A DNA stretch of 64,000 nt from the NCBI GenBank assembly GCA_005518205.2, contig RFFC02000010.1, forward strand, positions 99,315-163,314, given 5' to 3'. The position numbers were made by a program, and so were the translations under genes. The notes below the pieces were generated by a model. The model searched no databases, had not been told where the DNA came from, and worked only from the letters and a program-made list of their open reading frames with translations. Source of the DNA: Hormoscilla sp. GUM202 (lineage in GTDB: Bacteria > Cyanobacteriota > Cyanobacteriia > Cyanobacteriales > Desertifilaceae). Shown in pieces: positions 10,403-20,776 of this stretch. How positions within the stretch are numbered: the stretch's first letter is position 1; every line of letters begins with the position of its first letter.

Positions 10403-10986
10403 GACAAAGTAGGTTCCTGCCTCCAGAGGGGTGTCAATCGAATATGGAGAGTTATTTAAGTTACGACGAATAACCCCCTCCATTCCGCACGGCAAATTGT
10501 CCGTTCGCGCAGCTTCGTGGCGCAGCCATTCTTAAGTAACGTGAGTTCGACAGACCTTAAACGCTGTAAGTCTTGCATGTCAATGCTTTGGGAATCCAGG
10601 CGACAGCAATTTATTATCAACAATCAATGACTAAAGTCATTGATTGTTGAAAACCTGCCCAACGGCTCGCGCATAAATTGAATTTTGTTTTCCATTTTCA
10701 ACGCCAGTTCGGCAGAGCTGAAACGCGCTCTCGTCAAGCTGCATCTGTCATCCCCTCCCACTACGCACTCGCGTCATCTCTTTTACCACTGATTATATAC
10801 CACTTTCTACATTTTTATACCTTTTACGAAGTGCTGTTATCAACCCCGAGTATCCACAACAGGTGCGCCACTCATCCCCCGTTCAGTGGTGGCGTTATAA
10901 GCAATAGCATAGCGATCGCATGTGGCCGGGGCACGGCAATAGCAGATTTTCGCGCGATCGCGTTAATTTTTTGATCCGCTGGCGCT
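10403..10986. other. Non-coding repeat-rich stretch
   Basis: No gene is supported. It contains a dispersed mini-repeat (CCGTTCGCGCAGCTTCGTGG, near 10500), a perfect hairpin (10617-10650) and HIP1-like octamers. The open frame at 10678-10974 shows no family resemblance and was not called. Confidence 0.5.
10617..10650. repeat. Perfect 15-bp-stem hairpin
   Basis: TCAACAATCAATGAC and GTCATTGATTGTTGA flank a TAAA loop. No gene lies immediately upstream on either strand, so a terminator role is unclear. Confidence 0.6.
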
Positions 10987-11395
10987 GTGCCTCTACAGGA
11001 TCTTGGCGATCGATCGCCTCCCGACAGGGGATATCAGTTGCAGTCCCACTCCGACAAGATTTGGGAAGATGTGGAGATTAAACGGCTCAAAAGTCTGGAT
11101 TTAGCGGTGGCGATCTTTGGACCCGAGCAGAAAAACTGCCCTTATAAATCTATTCCCTTGGGGGACTCGAATCAAGTGCAGCGAGGAGATCCGATCCATG
11201 TTTTGGGTTATCCTGACGCTGCCCATCAACTGGACTAGCACTTTGTCTCTGGGCAAGTGACGGCGTTCACTGCACCTAAAGATGAAGGCCTAATTAAATT
11301 GGTGTCCAGACAGGATGGGCGATCGTCTCAACCACGGGTGTACGGCAATAGATATAGTGGCGATCGCCATTATCATCATAGGGTAAACTCACGGT
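10987..11395 (+). pseudogene. Trypsin-like serine protease remnant
   Basis: Open from 10987 to the stop at 11238, it reads LDLAVAIFGPEQ and PLGDSNQVQRGDPIHVLGYP, a pattern typical of the middle of HtrA/trypsin-like peptidases in cyanobacteria. After the TAG the same frame continues with FVSGQVTAF, as expected for the family. The N-terminus with the catalytic His, and the C-terminus with the GxSGG motif, are missing. It is a decayed fragment. Confidence 0.6.
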
Positions 11396-11539
11396 CATAA
11401 TCATGCAATCACTTCACAATATCTTACCATAATCTACCACGATCGCATTGCAGTTTGCTATAATCAAATATCAGTCACCATGTGGTAGATTGGATATTGA
11501 TGAACTATACTAGTAACAGCTAGTAGGAGTCAGCGGACC
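11396..11539 (+). promoter_or_regulatory. Upstream region of Uma2 gene 1
   Basis: AT-rich region ending in TAGTAGGAGTCAGCGGACC directly before the ATG at 11540. The GTAGGAGTCAGCGGACCATG stretch is repeated almost exactly at 12378-12397, ahead of a truncated second copy of the gene start. Confidence 0.5.
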
Positions 11540-12304
11540 ATGTCTGTAGTCAAAGAATTAGAAACAAGCGTCGAGTCACCGAAAGAGATAATCTTTCCAT
11601 CAGGCGAATTACTAAGTGAGGAACCCCCATTGGAAACATATCTGCACTTGCAGCAACTACTGTTATTAATCAAATGCCTAGACTGGTGGTGGAAAAAACG
11701 CCAGGATTTCTTCAGCGCTGGCAACCTCACCATCTACTATAGTCCCAATCAGATCAAATCAAAAGACTTCCGGGGACCGGACTTTTTCGTAGTCCTGGGA
11801 GTTGAGCGCAAACCCCGCAACAGTTGGGTAGTATGGGAAGAGGATGGCAAGTATCCCAATATAATAGTAGAAATCCTCTCGAAAAAAACAGCATCCATCG
11901 ATCGAAACTTGAAAAAAGAAATCTATCAAGACACCTTCCGGACGCCAAATTATTTCTGGTTTGACCCGGAAACAATGGAATTTGCAGGATTTGTGCTAGT
12001 CGGGGACAAGTACGAAGCACTGAAACAAAATTCCCAAGGACAATTGTGGAGTCAGGAACTAGGATTGTATCTGGGTATCCATGACAAGCAACTGCGCTTC
12101 TTTACCCCGGAAGGGATAATGGTCCCCACACCAGACGAAGCAGCTGAGTCGGCTGAAGAACGGGAACAGTTGGCTAAACAAGAGGCAGAGTTGGCGAAAC
12201 AAGAGGCTGATTCGGCTGAAAAACGGGCTGAGTTGGCTGAACAATTGAACGAACTGTTAGCTGCAAAACTGCGGGAATTGGACATAGATCCAAATAGCCT
12301 GTAA
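11540..12304 (+). CDS. Uma2 (DUF820) family endonuclease-like protein with C-terminal coiled coil
   Basis: The 254-aa product has a PD-(D/E)xK-like fold of the Uma2/DUF820 type, expanded in cyanobacteria: FRGPDFFVVLGVE, PNIIVEILSKKT and YFWFDPETMEF are the usual family blocks. The last 60 residues are an Ala/Glu/Lys-rich coiled coil built from units like ELAKQEAD and EKRAELAE. Function in cyanobacteria is unproven. A start codon is supported by GTAGGAGTCAGCGGACC upstream. A remnant with the same promoter and first codons lies directly downstream. Confidence 0.85.
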   Translation: MSVVKELETSVESPKEIIFPSGELLSEEPPLETYLHLQQLLLLIKCLDWWWKKRQDFFSAGNLTIYYSPNQIKSKDFRGPDFFVVLGVERKPRNSWVVWEEDGKYPNIIVEILSKKTASIDRNLKKEIYQDTFRTPNYFWFDPETMEFAGFVLVGDKYEALKQNSQGQLWSQELGLYLGIHDKQLRFFTPEGIMVPTPDEAAESAEEREQLAKQEAELAKQEADSAEKRAELAEQLNELLAAKLRELDIDPNSL

Positions 12305-12377
12305 TCTCAACCTGTCGAAGCTTGGCTGATGATAAGTTGTCCGATCGTCAGTCAAGCAGCTATAATAGGAACAGCAA

Positions 12378-12465
12378 GTAGGAGTCAGCGGACCATGTCT
12401 GTAATCAAAGAATTAGAAACAAGCGTCGAGTCCCCCGAAGAGATATTCTTTCCCTCATTTGATTT
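12378..12465 (+). pseudogene. Truncated duplicate of the Uma2 gene start
   Basis: The leader GTAGGAGTCAGCGGACCATG and about 20 codons (MSVIKELETSVESPEEIFFP) nearly repeat 11520-11600. After about 12455 the frame continues with unrelated residues to 12607. It is a duplicated promoter and 5' end with the body of the gene lost. Confidence 0.75.
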
Positions 12466-12639
12466 ATTTGGAAAAATTTGGCGACCTGCGATCGGGACAT
12501 TGAGGGGGAGGAAGATGCACCAGAACTTAGAGGCGATCGGGGGGCGTGATGTAGACGCAATCGGGCAAAAAAATTGGATGAATAGTAGAAGAAAAGCTAT
12601 AATATAAAAGTCAAGTTGAAGCTAAGAGGAGAGAAAGTC

Positions 12640-13146
12640 ATGACAGATGACGAAATGAAACAGCTAGTTGCGTCCAACGCACAAGCTATCGGGGCATTGA
12701 GCCGAGATATTTCTCGCCTAGTCGAGACACAACAGGAAGCAGCAAAAGAGCGACAGGAACTGCGGCAACTGGTAGACAGCACCATTCGCAGCATCCAGGC
12801 CAATACAGACAAAGCGGCGTCCGAGCGACATGAACTCTGGCAATTGATTGAAGCCAACGCGCGTGGGCTCCAGGCCTATGCCGATCGCGAGACAGAGTCG
12901 CGAGGTCGGCTAGAACAACTAATTGAAGCCAATGCGCGTGCGCTTCAGGCCTATGCTGACAGTTCGACGGCAGACAGAGCAGAACTGAAAGAAGCAATTC
13001 TGATATTAATCAATGTACAGCGAGATATGGCTAACATGCTGGGATCTCTAGATCAAGACCGTCCCACAACTCTCAGGAGGCTGATGGCAATAGAGAACAA
13101 GCTCGATCGAGTTTTAGAGAAGCTGGAAGGCGAGGAAAATTCCTAA
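12640..13146 (+). CDS. Coiled-coil protein of unknown function
   Basis: 168 aa from the ATG at 12640 (AGGAGAGAAAGTC upstream); an earlier in-frame codon at 12616 is less likely. The protein is almost wholly alpha-helical by composition, with internal repeats (QLIEANARGLQAYAD and QLIEANARALQAYAD, 30 residues apart; QLVDSTIRSIQAN). No enzymatic motif was recognised. It lies between Uma2 remnants and pgm. A partner role for Uma2 proteins is only a guess from adjacency. Confidence 0.6.
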   Translation: MTDDEMKQLVASNAQAIGALSRDISRLVETQQEAAKERQELRQLVDSTIRSIQANTDKAASERHELWQLIEANARGLQAYADRETESRGRLEQLIEANARALQAYADSSTADRAELKEAILILINVQRDMANMLGSLDQDRPTTLRRLMAIENKLDRVLEKLEGEENS

Positions 13147-13310
13147 TCAGCACTGGACAAGGTTTTGCCAATCACCGGTCCCATCGGAACCAGTCGCCAA
13201 AAGCGACTATTTGAGTAATGGGCCCAGAGTATCATATACTCCCAGGCAGTGAGCATTTCCAGGCGATCGGCCAGGAAATGCTGGACGTCAGATTTTTGCT
13301 TTACTGCTAA

Positions 13311-14948
<1,638 letters not shown>

Positions 14949-14981
14949 TTGTAGCCTGCCAGTGGTTGAAGCGCTAAATTA

Positions 14982-15014
14982 AGAAACCAGGTTTTTGGGA
15001 AAAACCTGGTTTCT
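14982..15014. terminator. AGAAACCAGG hairpin after pgm
   Basis: AGAAACCAGGTTTTT and AAAAACCTGGTTTCT arms form a long hairpin 35 bases after the pgm stop. It is related to the hairpins at 9976-10011 and 50166-50198, so it may be a dispersed repeat recruited as a terminator. Confidence 0.5.
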
Positions 15015-15078
15015 GGGGTACCGTGGGCTCAGTAGATGGGTGCTAATTGCTATAATCAGAGAAAAGAGGGAAAAAAAA

Positions 15079-15909
15079 ATGGTACAGTCTCCAGTTGAGA
15101 TTTCTGCCAAGACCCTTAGTTTTGCAGAATACCTGGTTCATAAAGTAGAACATGGTGTAAGATACGAACTCGATCGCGGTCAGTTGATCGAAATGCCAAC
15201 AACGACAGGTTTACACATCAAAATTTGTAAATTTTTAACAAATGAGTTTCTGCGCTACTTTGTATCTCAAAACCTGAACTTAGTAGCAATAGAATTTACA
15301 GGAGTAAGAACGGAAGAAAATACATCGCGAATTCCCGATACAATCGTTTGTAAGCAGAGTTTATGGGACAATGTTTGCTCTCGAAAGGGCGCAGCAGTGC
15401 TAGACTTTGAGGAAAAACCGCTCTTAGTGGTAGAAGTAACCAGCCAAAATTGGCGTCAGGACTACACAACCAAACGGGCCGAATACGATGCAATTGGTAT
15501 TCGGGAGTATTGGATAGTAGACCCGGAACGGTCCAGGATCCAACTGTGTAGTAAACATGCAGGTAAAGCCAATTATGCCATCAAAGATTTTTTCCCAGGA
15601 GATAATGTTCAATCGGCACAGTTTCCGGACTTAATTTTACCAGTAAATCGAGTGCTATCACCACCGGATGTAGACTATTTGATCCGAGAGGAAAAAGAAC
15701 TGCGACAACAACTCGAACAGCAGATGAATGCCGAACGTCAACGTGCTGATGAAGAACGTCAACGTGCTGATGCCGAACAAGCACTGCGACAACAACTCGA
15801 ACAGCAAATGAATGCCGAACGTCAACGTGCTGATGCGGAACGTCAACGCGCCGAACAATTAGCGCAACGGTTACAGGCCCTGGGGATAGATCCTGATACA
15901 ATTAACTGA
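15079..15909 (+). CDS. Uma2 (DUF820) family endonuclease-like protein with duplicated coiled-coil tail
   Basis: 276 aa from the ATG at 15079 (AGAGGGAAAAAAAAATG). Uma2 blocks are complete: VRYELDRGQLIEMP, RIPDTIVCKQ, PLLVVEVTSQNWRQDY and REYWIVDPER. The tail carries two copies of ELRQQLEQQMNAERQRADEE/ALRQQLEQQMNAERQRADAE followed by AERQRAEQLAQRLQALGID, giving a long charged coiled coil. This variable-length coiled tail is also seen in the Uma2 protein at 11540. Molecular role unknown. Confidence 0.85.
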   Translation: MVQSPVEISAKTLSFAEYLVHKVEHGVRYELDRGQLIEMPTTTGLHIKICKFLTNEFLRYFVSQNLNLVAIEFTGVRTEENTSRIPDTIVCKQSLWDNVCSRKGAAVLDFEEKPLLVVEVTSQNWRQDYTTKRAEYDAIGIREYWIVDPERSRIQLCSKHAGKANYAIKDFFPGDNVQSAQFPDLILPVNRVLSPPDVDYLIREEKELRQQLEQQMNAERQRADEERQRADAEQALRQQLEQQMNAERQRADAERQRAEQLAQRLQALGIDPDTIN

Positions 15910-15979
15910 TGTCTTGCGTCCCCTGGGACAGGCGATCGCTTTTCTGGCGATCGGACACTGGTAAGAGCGCAAAGTCTCG

Positions 15980-16000
15980 TTTCCAGGTTCTGCCTGGAAA
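15980..16000. repeat. TTTCCAGG palindrome
   Basis: TTTCCAGG/CCTGGAAA with TTCTG loop. A shorter member of the GTTCCCAGG palindrome family. Confidence 0.5.
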
Positions 16001-16049
16001 TGAAATTCGCCCGATCGCGAGAAGATAGAAGCGCTGCCACCTGAATTAA

Positions 16050-16085
16050 TATGTTATAATCAGATCGAATAAAAGAGGGAAAAAG
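16050..16085 (+). promoter_or_regulatory. Orphan Uma2-type promoter/leader cut by a MITE
   Basis: GTTATAATCAG and AAAAGAGGGAAAAA match the leader of the Uma2 gene at 15079 (CTATAATCAG..AAAAGAGGGAAAAAA). Instead of a start codon the sequence runs directly into the MITE at 16086, so this is probably the leader of a lost paralogue. Confidence 0.55.
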
Positions 16086-16191
16086 GACGTTGCATAATTA
16101 CGGGATGATGAGCATATTTACAAAACTTTGAAACCTAGACTATAAGCGACTATGTGCAAAAAACGGTATCATCCCAAAAATGTGCAACGCC
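16086..16191. mobile_element. 106-bp MITE with IS1-type ends
   Basis: The termini GACGTTGCATAATTACGGGAT and ATCCCAAAAATGTGCAACGCC match the two ends of the IS1-type elements at 27458-28329 and 53684-54479. No coding capacity remains. It is an internally deleted derivative that could be moved in trans by the IS1-type transposase. Confidence 0.8.
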
Positions 16192-16476
16192 TCAATTTGT
16201 TCTGGTTCTAAATCATCTAACAGCCTATACATTACCTCGATCGCCAACAATTTGTCAATGCGTGAGTTCTACTTCATCAATAGCGAGGATTTCTTCAGGA
16301 GACAAATACTTTTTCATGGTCACAGAGATGCAATTACTCATATCATTTTTTTCTAGCTTTTCAAACATGCGATCGCTTTTAAGCAAATCAGCGACAATTT
16401 CTGGTATGCGCGAAAAAACTGTCTTATACTCCCGATCTACTTTAGTCATAACCTCCCCCCTATTTTGCATTGACAA
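16192..16476 (-). pseudogene. Small hypothetical protein, frameshifted and cut by MITE
   Basis: A 73-aa frame (16255-16476, minus) begins MSMQNRGEVMTKVDREYKTV and shows an acidic, helical C-terminal part (MKKYLSPEEILAIDEVEL). After its stop a second frame continues plausibly (KLLAIEVMYRLLDDLEPEQ) up to the MITE end at 16191. I infer one longer gene broken by a frameshift near 16255 and truncated by the MITE. The family was not recognised. Confidence 0.4.
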
Positions 16477-16551
16477 ATAAAGAGACTCTCTAGCAATAGA
16501 AAGCCTCTTTATTATAGCTAATTTAAATGTCCTGTGTCAAGCCCGCCTGCT

Positions 16552-16597
16552 TCGATGTCTCGGGAGAGCGCTATTCGCACTACTCCCGAGACATCGA
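16552..16597. repeat. Palindrome with AGCGCTATTCGCACTA loop
   Basis: Arms TCGATGTCTCGGGA/TCCCGAGACATCGA enclose GAGCGCTATTCGCACTAC. The centre is the complement of that at 2831-2874 and matches 58902-58962. It lies about 55 bases past the tkt stop and may serve as its terminator. Confidence 0.65.
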
Positions 16598-16650
16598 GGG
16601 CTAAGTTCTGGTGGCCCCATCCTTGAGGGTGAGTGCGGCCCGGGTAATGG

Positions 16651-18660
16651 TTAGAGTGCCTTTGCCTTGGCCACCACATTATCAACCGTGAAGCCAAACT
16701 TCTCCATCGCCAAGCCGCCAGGAGCGGAAACGCCAAACCGATCGATACCGATAGTACCCCCTTCAGTGCCAACGTATTTACTCCAACCAAAGGTAGAACC
16801 AGCTTCTACGGCCAAGCGCTTGGTGACACCTGTAGGCAACACGGACTCCTGATAAGCAGCATCTTGCTCTGCAAACAGTTCCCAGCAAACCAGGGAAACC
16901 ACGCGGACTTTCTTGCCTTCTGCACGCAATTTCTCAGCCGCTTCCGTGCAGAGGTGGAGTTCGCTACCCGTAGCGATCAGAATCAAGTCAGGAGTGCCAT
17001 CGCTGTCCGAAACAATATAACCCCCCTTCGCGACACCTTCAATCGAGGTTCCGGCCAAGTTCGGTACATTTTGACGGGTGAAGGCCAGCAGAGTGGGGCG
17101 GTTCCGGTTTTCGATCGCCACCTTATAGCCTCCAGAAGTTTCATTTCCATCCGCAGGGCGGATTACCAACAGATTGGGAATAGCCCGCAGAGAGGCGATA
17201 GTTTCCACGGGTTGGTGAGTCGGCCCATCTTCCCCCAGGGCGATCGAATCATGAGTCATCACCCAGATCGCCCCAGCTTGGGAAAGAGCTGACAGACGAA
17301 TCGCTGCCCGCATATAATCAGTAAAGATCAGGAAAGTCGCACCATAGGGAATCAAGCCCGAACCATGTAAAGCAATACCATTACAGATCGCGCCCATGCC
17401 ATGTTCCCGCACCCCAAAGCGCAGGTTGCGGTTGGAGTATTGTCCCTTTTGGAAATCTCCCGATACCTTCAACAAAGTCAGATTCGAGGGCGCCAAATCA
17501 GCCGAACCGCCAATCAGTTCCGGCAGAACTGGAGCTAGTGCATTCAAAGTTGCTTGAGAATGCTTGCGAGTCGCAGTTCCCTTATCGGGGCTGTAGGTCG
17601 GCAGTACCTTCTCCCATCCTTCGGGTAGTGTCCCGCTAGTGATGCGTTCAAATTCAGCTGCCTCTGTCGGATACTTAGTTTTGTAAGTAGCAAAGGTTTG
17701 ATTCCACTCTGCTTCGTAGGAAGCACCTCGTTCTACAGCTTTGCGGAAATGCTTCAGGGCGTCATCGGGAACCACAAAAGGTTCGTATTCCCAACCCATA
17801 TTTTTGCGAGTTGCTTCCACTTCGCTTTCTCCCAAAGCTGCCCCGTGAACGCCGTGGGTATCTTTTTTATTGGGGGAACCGTAACCAATGATCGTGCGGA
17901 CCTTAATCATCGAAGGTTTGTCCGTCACCTTCTTTGCTTCTTCGATCGCATCGGTCAACGCTTGTAAGCTCGTGTCTCGATCCAGATTAGGATTATCTAC
18001 AGTAATCACGTGCCACCCGTAGGCTTCAAAGCGCTTACCTACATCTTCCGTAAATGCCAAATCCGTATGACCATCAATCGAGATATGATTGTCATCATAC
18101 AGAGCAATCAGCTTGCCCAGACCCAAATGTCCCGCCAAAGAACAAGCTTCACCCGAAACACCTTCCATATTGCAACCATCACCCAGGATCGCATAGGTGT
18201 AATGGTCTACAATCTTGGCATCAGGCTGATTAAACTTGGCCGCCAGGTGAGCTTCGGCGATCGCCAACCCGACCCCATTAGCAATCCCTTGTCCTAGAGG
18301 ACCGGTGGTCACTTCCACCCCTTCAGTCATGAAATTTTCTGGGTGACCGGGGGTTTTCGACTCCCACTGACGGAACTGCTTGATATCGTCAATCGTGACG
18401 CTATCGTAACCTGTCAGGTAGAGCATCGCGTACTGTAACATACAGCCGTGACCCGCTGACAGCACGAAGCGATCGCGGTTAAACCAAGACGGATTTTTCG
18501 GGTTATACCGCATAAACTGGTTCCATAGCACATATGCCATCGGTGCCGCCCCCATTGGCAGCCCTGGGTGGCCGGACTTGGCTTTCTCTACAGCGTCGAT
18601 CGCCAGAAAGCGGATGGAGTTAATACAGATTTCTTCGAGTGATTGGGTTGCTACGGCCAT
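16651..18660 (-). CDS. tkt: Transketolase
   Basis: Thiamine-diphosphate enzyme of the Calvin cycle and non-oxidative pentose phosphate pathway. 669 aa, the expected length. Visible motifs: the substrate-binding HPGLPMG and [11 protein letters not shown], the cofactor GDG motif ([15 protein letters not shown]), the HGVHGAALG loop, and the transketolase central signature ([21 protein letters not shown]). The C-terminus ends in [16 protein letters not shown]. It lies downstream of acpP and fabF on the same strand, an arrangement shared by many cyanobacteria, though the 210-bp gap suggests its own promoter. Confidence 0.97.
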   Translation of the reverse strand: MAVATQSLEEICINSIRFLAIDAVEKAKSGHPGLPMGAAPMAYVLWNQFMRYNPKNPSWFNRDRFVLSAGHGCMLQYAMLYLTGYDSVTIDDIKQFRQWESKTPGHPENFMTEGVEVTTGPLGQGIANGVGLAIAEAHLAAKFNQPDAKIVDHYTYAILGDGCNMEGVSGEACSLAGHLGLGKLIALYDDNHISIDGHTDLAFTEDVGKRFEAYGWHVITVDNPNLDRDTSLQALTDAIEEAKKVTDKPSMIKVRTIIGYGSPNKKDTHGVHGAALGESEVEATRKNMGWEYEPFVVPDDALKHFRKAVERGASYEAEWNQTFATYKTKYPTEAAEFERITSGTLPEGWEKVLPTYSPDKGTATRKHSQATLNALAPVLPELIGGSADLAPSNLTLLKVSGDFQKGQYSNRNLRFGVREHGMGAICNGIALHGSGLIPYGATFLIFTDYMRAAIRLSALSQAGAIWVMTHDSIALGEDGPTHQPVETIASLRAIPNLLVIRPADGNETSGGYKVAIENRNRPTLLAFTRQNVPNLAGTSIEGVAKGGYIVSDSDGTPDLILIATGSELHLCTEAAEKLRAEGKKVRVVSLVCWELFAEQDAAYQESVLPTGVTKRLAVEAGSTFGWSKYVGTEGGTIGIDRFGVSAPGGLAMEKFGFTVDNVVAKAKAL

Positions 18661-18870
18661 AATTTCTCTCTTCTTGACAATGATTTAGCGTCTGGGGTGA
18701 ACTTCTATTTGGGAGCGACCCTACCCTCGCTACCCTCTCCATCTTCCCATTAGGCGCTGCATGGGGCAAACCATTTTTTTTGAGATTGGGAATTCCAAAA
18801 GCTTGACAAATTCCTTTTTCTCTGCTCTACATTTTCCCAATCTCAAATTTCTTTTCACAAAATCACAGAC

Positions 18871-20121
18871 TCAGTCGGAGTGGTACTTTTTGAATGCTAG
18901 GGTGACATTGTGACCGCCAAATCCGAAGGAATTGGACAGAGCCACCTCTACTGGCATTTCCCGGGACTGGTTGGGGACATAATCCAAATCGCACTCTGGA
19001 TCTGGGTGCTCTAAATTAATCGTCGGCGGCACATGGTCATGGGCGATCGCCATCGCCGTAGCCACAGCTTCTATGCCGCCGGAGCCCCCTAATAGATGAC
19101 CAGTCATGGACTTAGTAGAGCTAATCGCCACCTGGTAGGCACTTTCACCCAAAACACTTTTAATCGCAGCCGTTTCCGTGCTGTCATTTGCCGGGGTACT
19201 GGTACCGTGAGCATTGATATAACTTACCATTTCGGGAGTTAAACCAGCATCCAAGAGAGCGAGATCTATGGCCCTAGCAGCTCCCTTGCCACCAGGGACT
19301 GGGGCCGTCATGTGATAGGCATCGCAAGTCATGCCATAGCCGACAATTTCCGCATAAATCTTGGCATTCCGCTGGCGGGCATGTTCTAGCTCTTCCAGCA
19401 ACAGGATACCGGTTCCTTCACCCAGGACAAAGCCATCCCGATCGCGATCGAAAGGACGACTAGCACGGCCAGGGTCATCATTGCGAGTGGATAGGGCCTT
19501 AGCGCTGGCGAAACCCGCCACCGACAAAGGCGTCACAGCAGCTTCGGTCCCTCCACAAATCATCGCCTGGGCCAAACCTGATTGAATCAAGCGAAAGGCA
19601 TCTCCCACCGCATGAGAGCCAGCAGCACAGGCCGTCACCGGGCAAGTATTCGGCCCTTTTGCCCCCGTATGTATGGCAGTTAAACCTGCGGCCATATTAG
19701 CAATCATCGTCGGAACCATGAACGGGCTACAGCGAGAAGGGCCCTTTGTCAGGTAAATTTCTTGCTGCTCTTCCAAAACCTTCAGACCACCAATCCCCGT
19801 ACCAATAATCACTCCCACATGTTCGGCGTTCAAGTCATTAATCTCGAACTGCGCATCAGATATGGCTTGCTTGCTGGCTGAAACCCCAAACTGGGCAAAG
19901 CGACCCATGCGCTTTGCCTCTTTCTCATTCATGTATTCGAGGGGGTCGTAGCCCTTTACCTCACCAGCAATCCTACATTTATGCTTAGAGGCATCGAACA
20001 ATGCGATCGTATCAATACCATTGCGCCCGCTCAATAATCCTTCCCAATACTCGGCGAGAGTATTGCCTATGGGCGTAATCGCGCCGAGACCGGTGACAAC
20101 AACATGTTTTCGTGAAGTCAT
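18871..20121 (-). CDS. fabF: 3-oxoacyl-[acyl-carrier-protein] synthase II
   Basis: Condensing enzyme that elongates acyl-ACP in fatty acid synthesis. The 416-aa protein has the active-site cysteine in VTACAAGSHAVGDA and the two catalytic histidines in INAHGTSTPANDSTE and KSMTGHLLGGSGG. The N-terminus KHVVVTGLGAITPIG is typical. It follows acpP by 153 bp on the same strand. The gap contains a dispersed palindrome (20226-20267), so co-transcription is likely but not certain. Confidence 0.97.
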   Translation of the reverse strand: MTSRKHVVVTGLGAITPIGNTLAEYWEGLLSGRNGIDTIALFDASKHKCRIAGEVKGYDPLEYMNEKEAKRMGRFAQFGVSASKQAISDAQFEINDLNAEHVGVIIGTGIGGLKVLEEQQEIYLTKGPSRCSPFMVPTMIANMAAGLTAIHTGAKGPNTCPVTACAAGSHAVGDAFRLIQSGLAQAMICGGTEAAVTPLSVAGFASAKALSTRNDDPGRASRPFDRDRDGFVLGEGTGILLLEELEHARQRNAKIYAEIVGYGMTCDAYHMTAPVPGGKGAARAIDLALLDAGLTPEMVSYINAHGTSTPANDSTETAAIKSVLGESAYQVAISSTKSMTGHLLGGSGGIEAVATAMAIAHDHVPPTINLEHPDPECDLDYVPNQSREMPVEVALSNSFGFGGHNVTLAFKKYHSD

Positions 20122-20225
20122 TTGTCAAAAATCATCAGTTATTCGTTATCCCTCACAAACTCATCTCAACGGGTTCAGCCTCCGCTGCGCGATGTAGCGC
20201 GCCCCAAAGACGTCAACGCGAGATG

Positions 20226-20267
20226 CGGTGTCTCCCGACCCCTAGGAGCACTTCATAGGAGACACCG
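20226..20267. repeat. CGGTGTCTCC palindrome between acpP and fabF
   Basis: CGGTGTCTCC/GGAGACACCG arms with a GACCCCTAGGAGCACTTCAT centre. It belongs loosely with the other GTGTCTCC-armed palindromes (2831, 24719) but has a different loop. Confidence 0.55.
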
Positions 20268-20274
20268 GCTGCTA

Positions 20275-20526
20275 CTATGCTGAAGCTTTTACGTTTTCAT
20301 TAATATGATCGACAGCCTTGCCAACCGTGTCTATTGTTTCAGCGACCTCGTCTGAGATTTCCAACCCAAACTCTTCTTCTAGGGCCATCACCAGTTCCAC
20401 CGTATCCAGGGAGTCTGCCCCCATATCCTCAGTAAAACTGGCTTCTGGTTTGACTTGGCTGGGTTCCACACCCAGTTGCTCCACTACAATTTTTTGGACT
20501 CTCTTTAAAGTTGTTTCTTTGCTCAT
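20275..20526 (-). CDS. acpP: Acyl carrier protein
   Basis: An 83-aa acidic protein. The phosphopantetheine attachment serine is in [15 protein letters not shown], and the flanking helices ([34 protein letters not shown]) are standard. It carries acyl chains for FabF and the rest of fatty acid synthase. The ATG is preceded by CCGAAGAGGTT. It is first in the acpP-fabF order on the minus strand. Confidence 0.97.
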   Translation of the reverse strand: MSKETTLKRVQKIVVEQLGVEPSQVKPEASFTEDMGADSLDTVELVMALEEEFGLEISDEVAETIDTVGKAVDHINENVKASA

Positions 20527-20776
20527 AACCTCTTCGGGGGTAATATATCAACCCAATCCGCGACGGGTTGCCGACTGCGGGCCGTACAATTCTAAAGCAT
20601 TTTTCGATCGCGTAGCGTGCGCCAGCTCCCCAACGCCCCCTCCGCTGCGCGAATCTTATCGGAAAGGGATCCTGCTTCCAAATTTGTCCCTGTAATGGCT
20701 GTGATGGTACGGTAGGCATGGGATCGATGACCAGCGACCAGCGACCAGTAACCACTCACAACTAAGAGATAATATC

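Noticed and set aside
10678..10974. 98-codon frame with hydrophobic stretches
   Set aside because: No recognisable motif, no ribosome binding site, and it spans HIP1-like and mini-repeat sequence.
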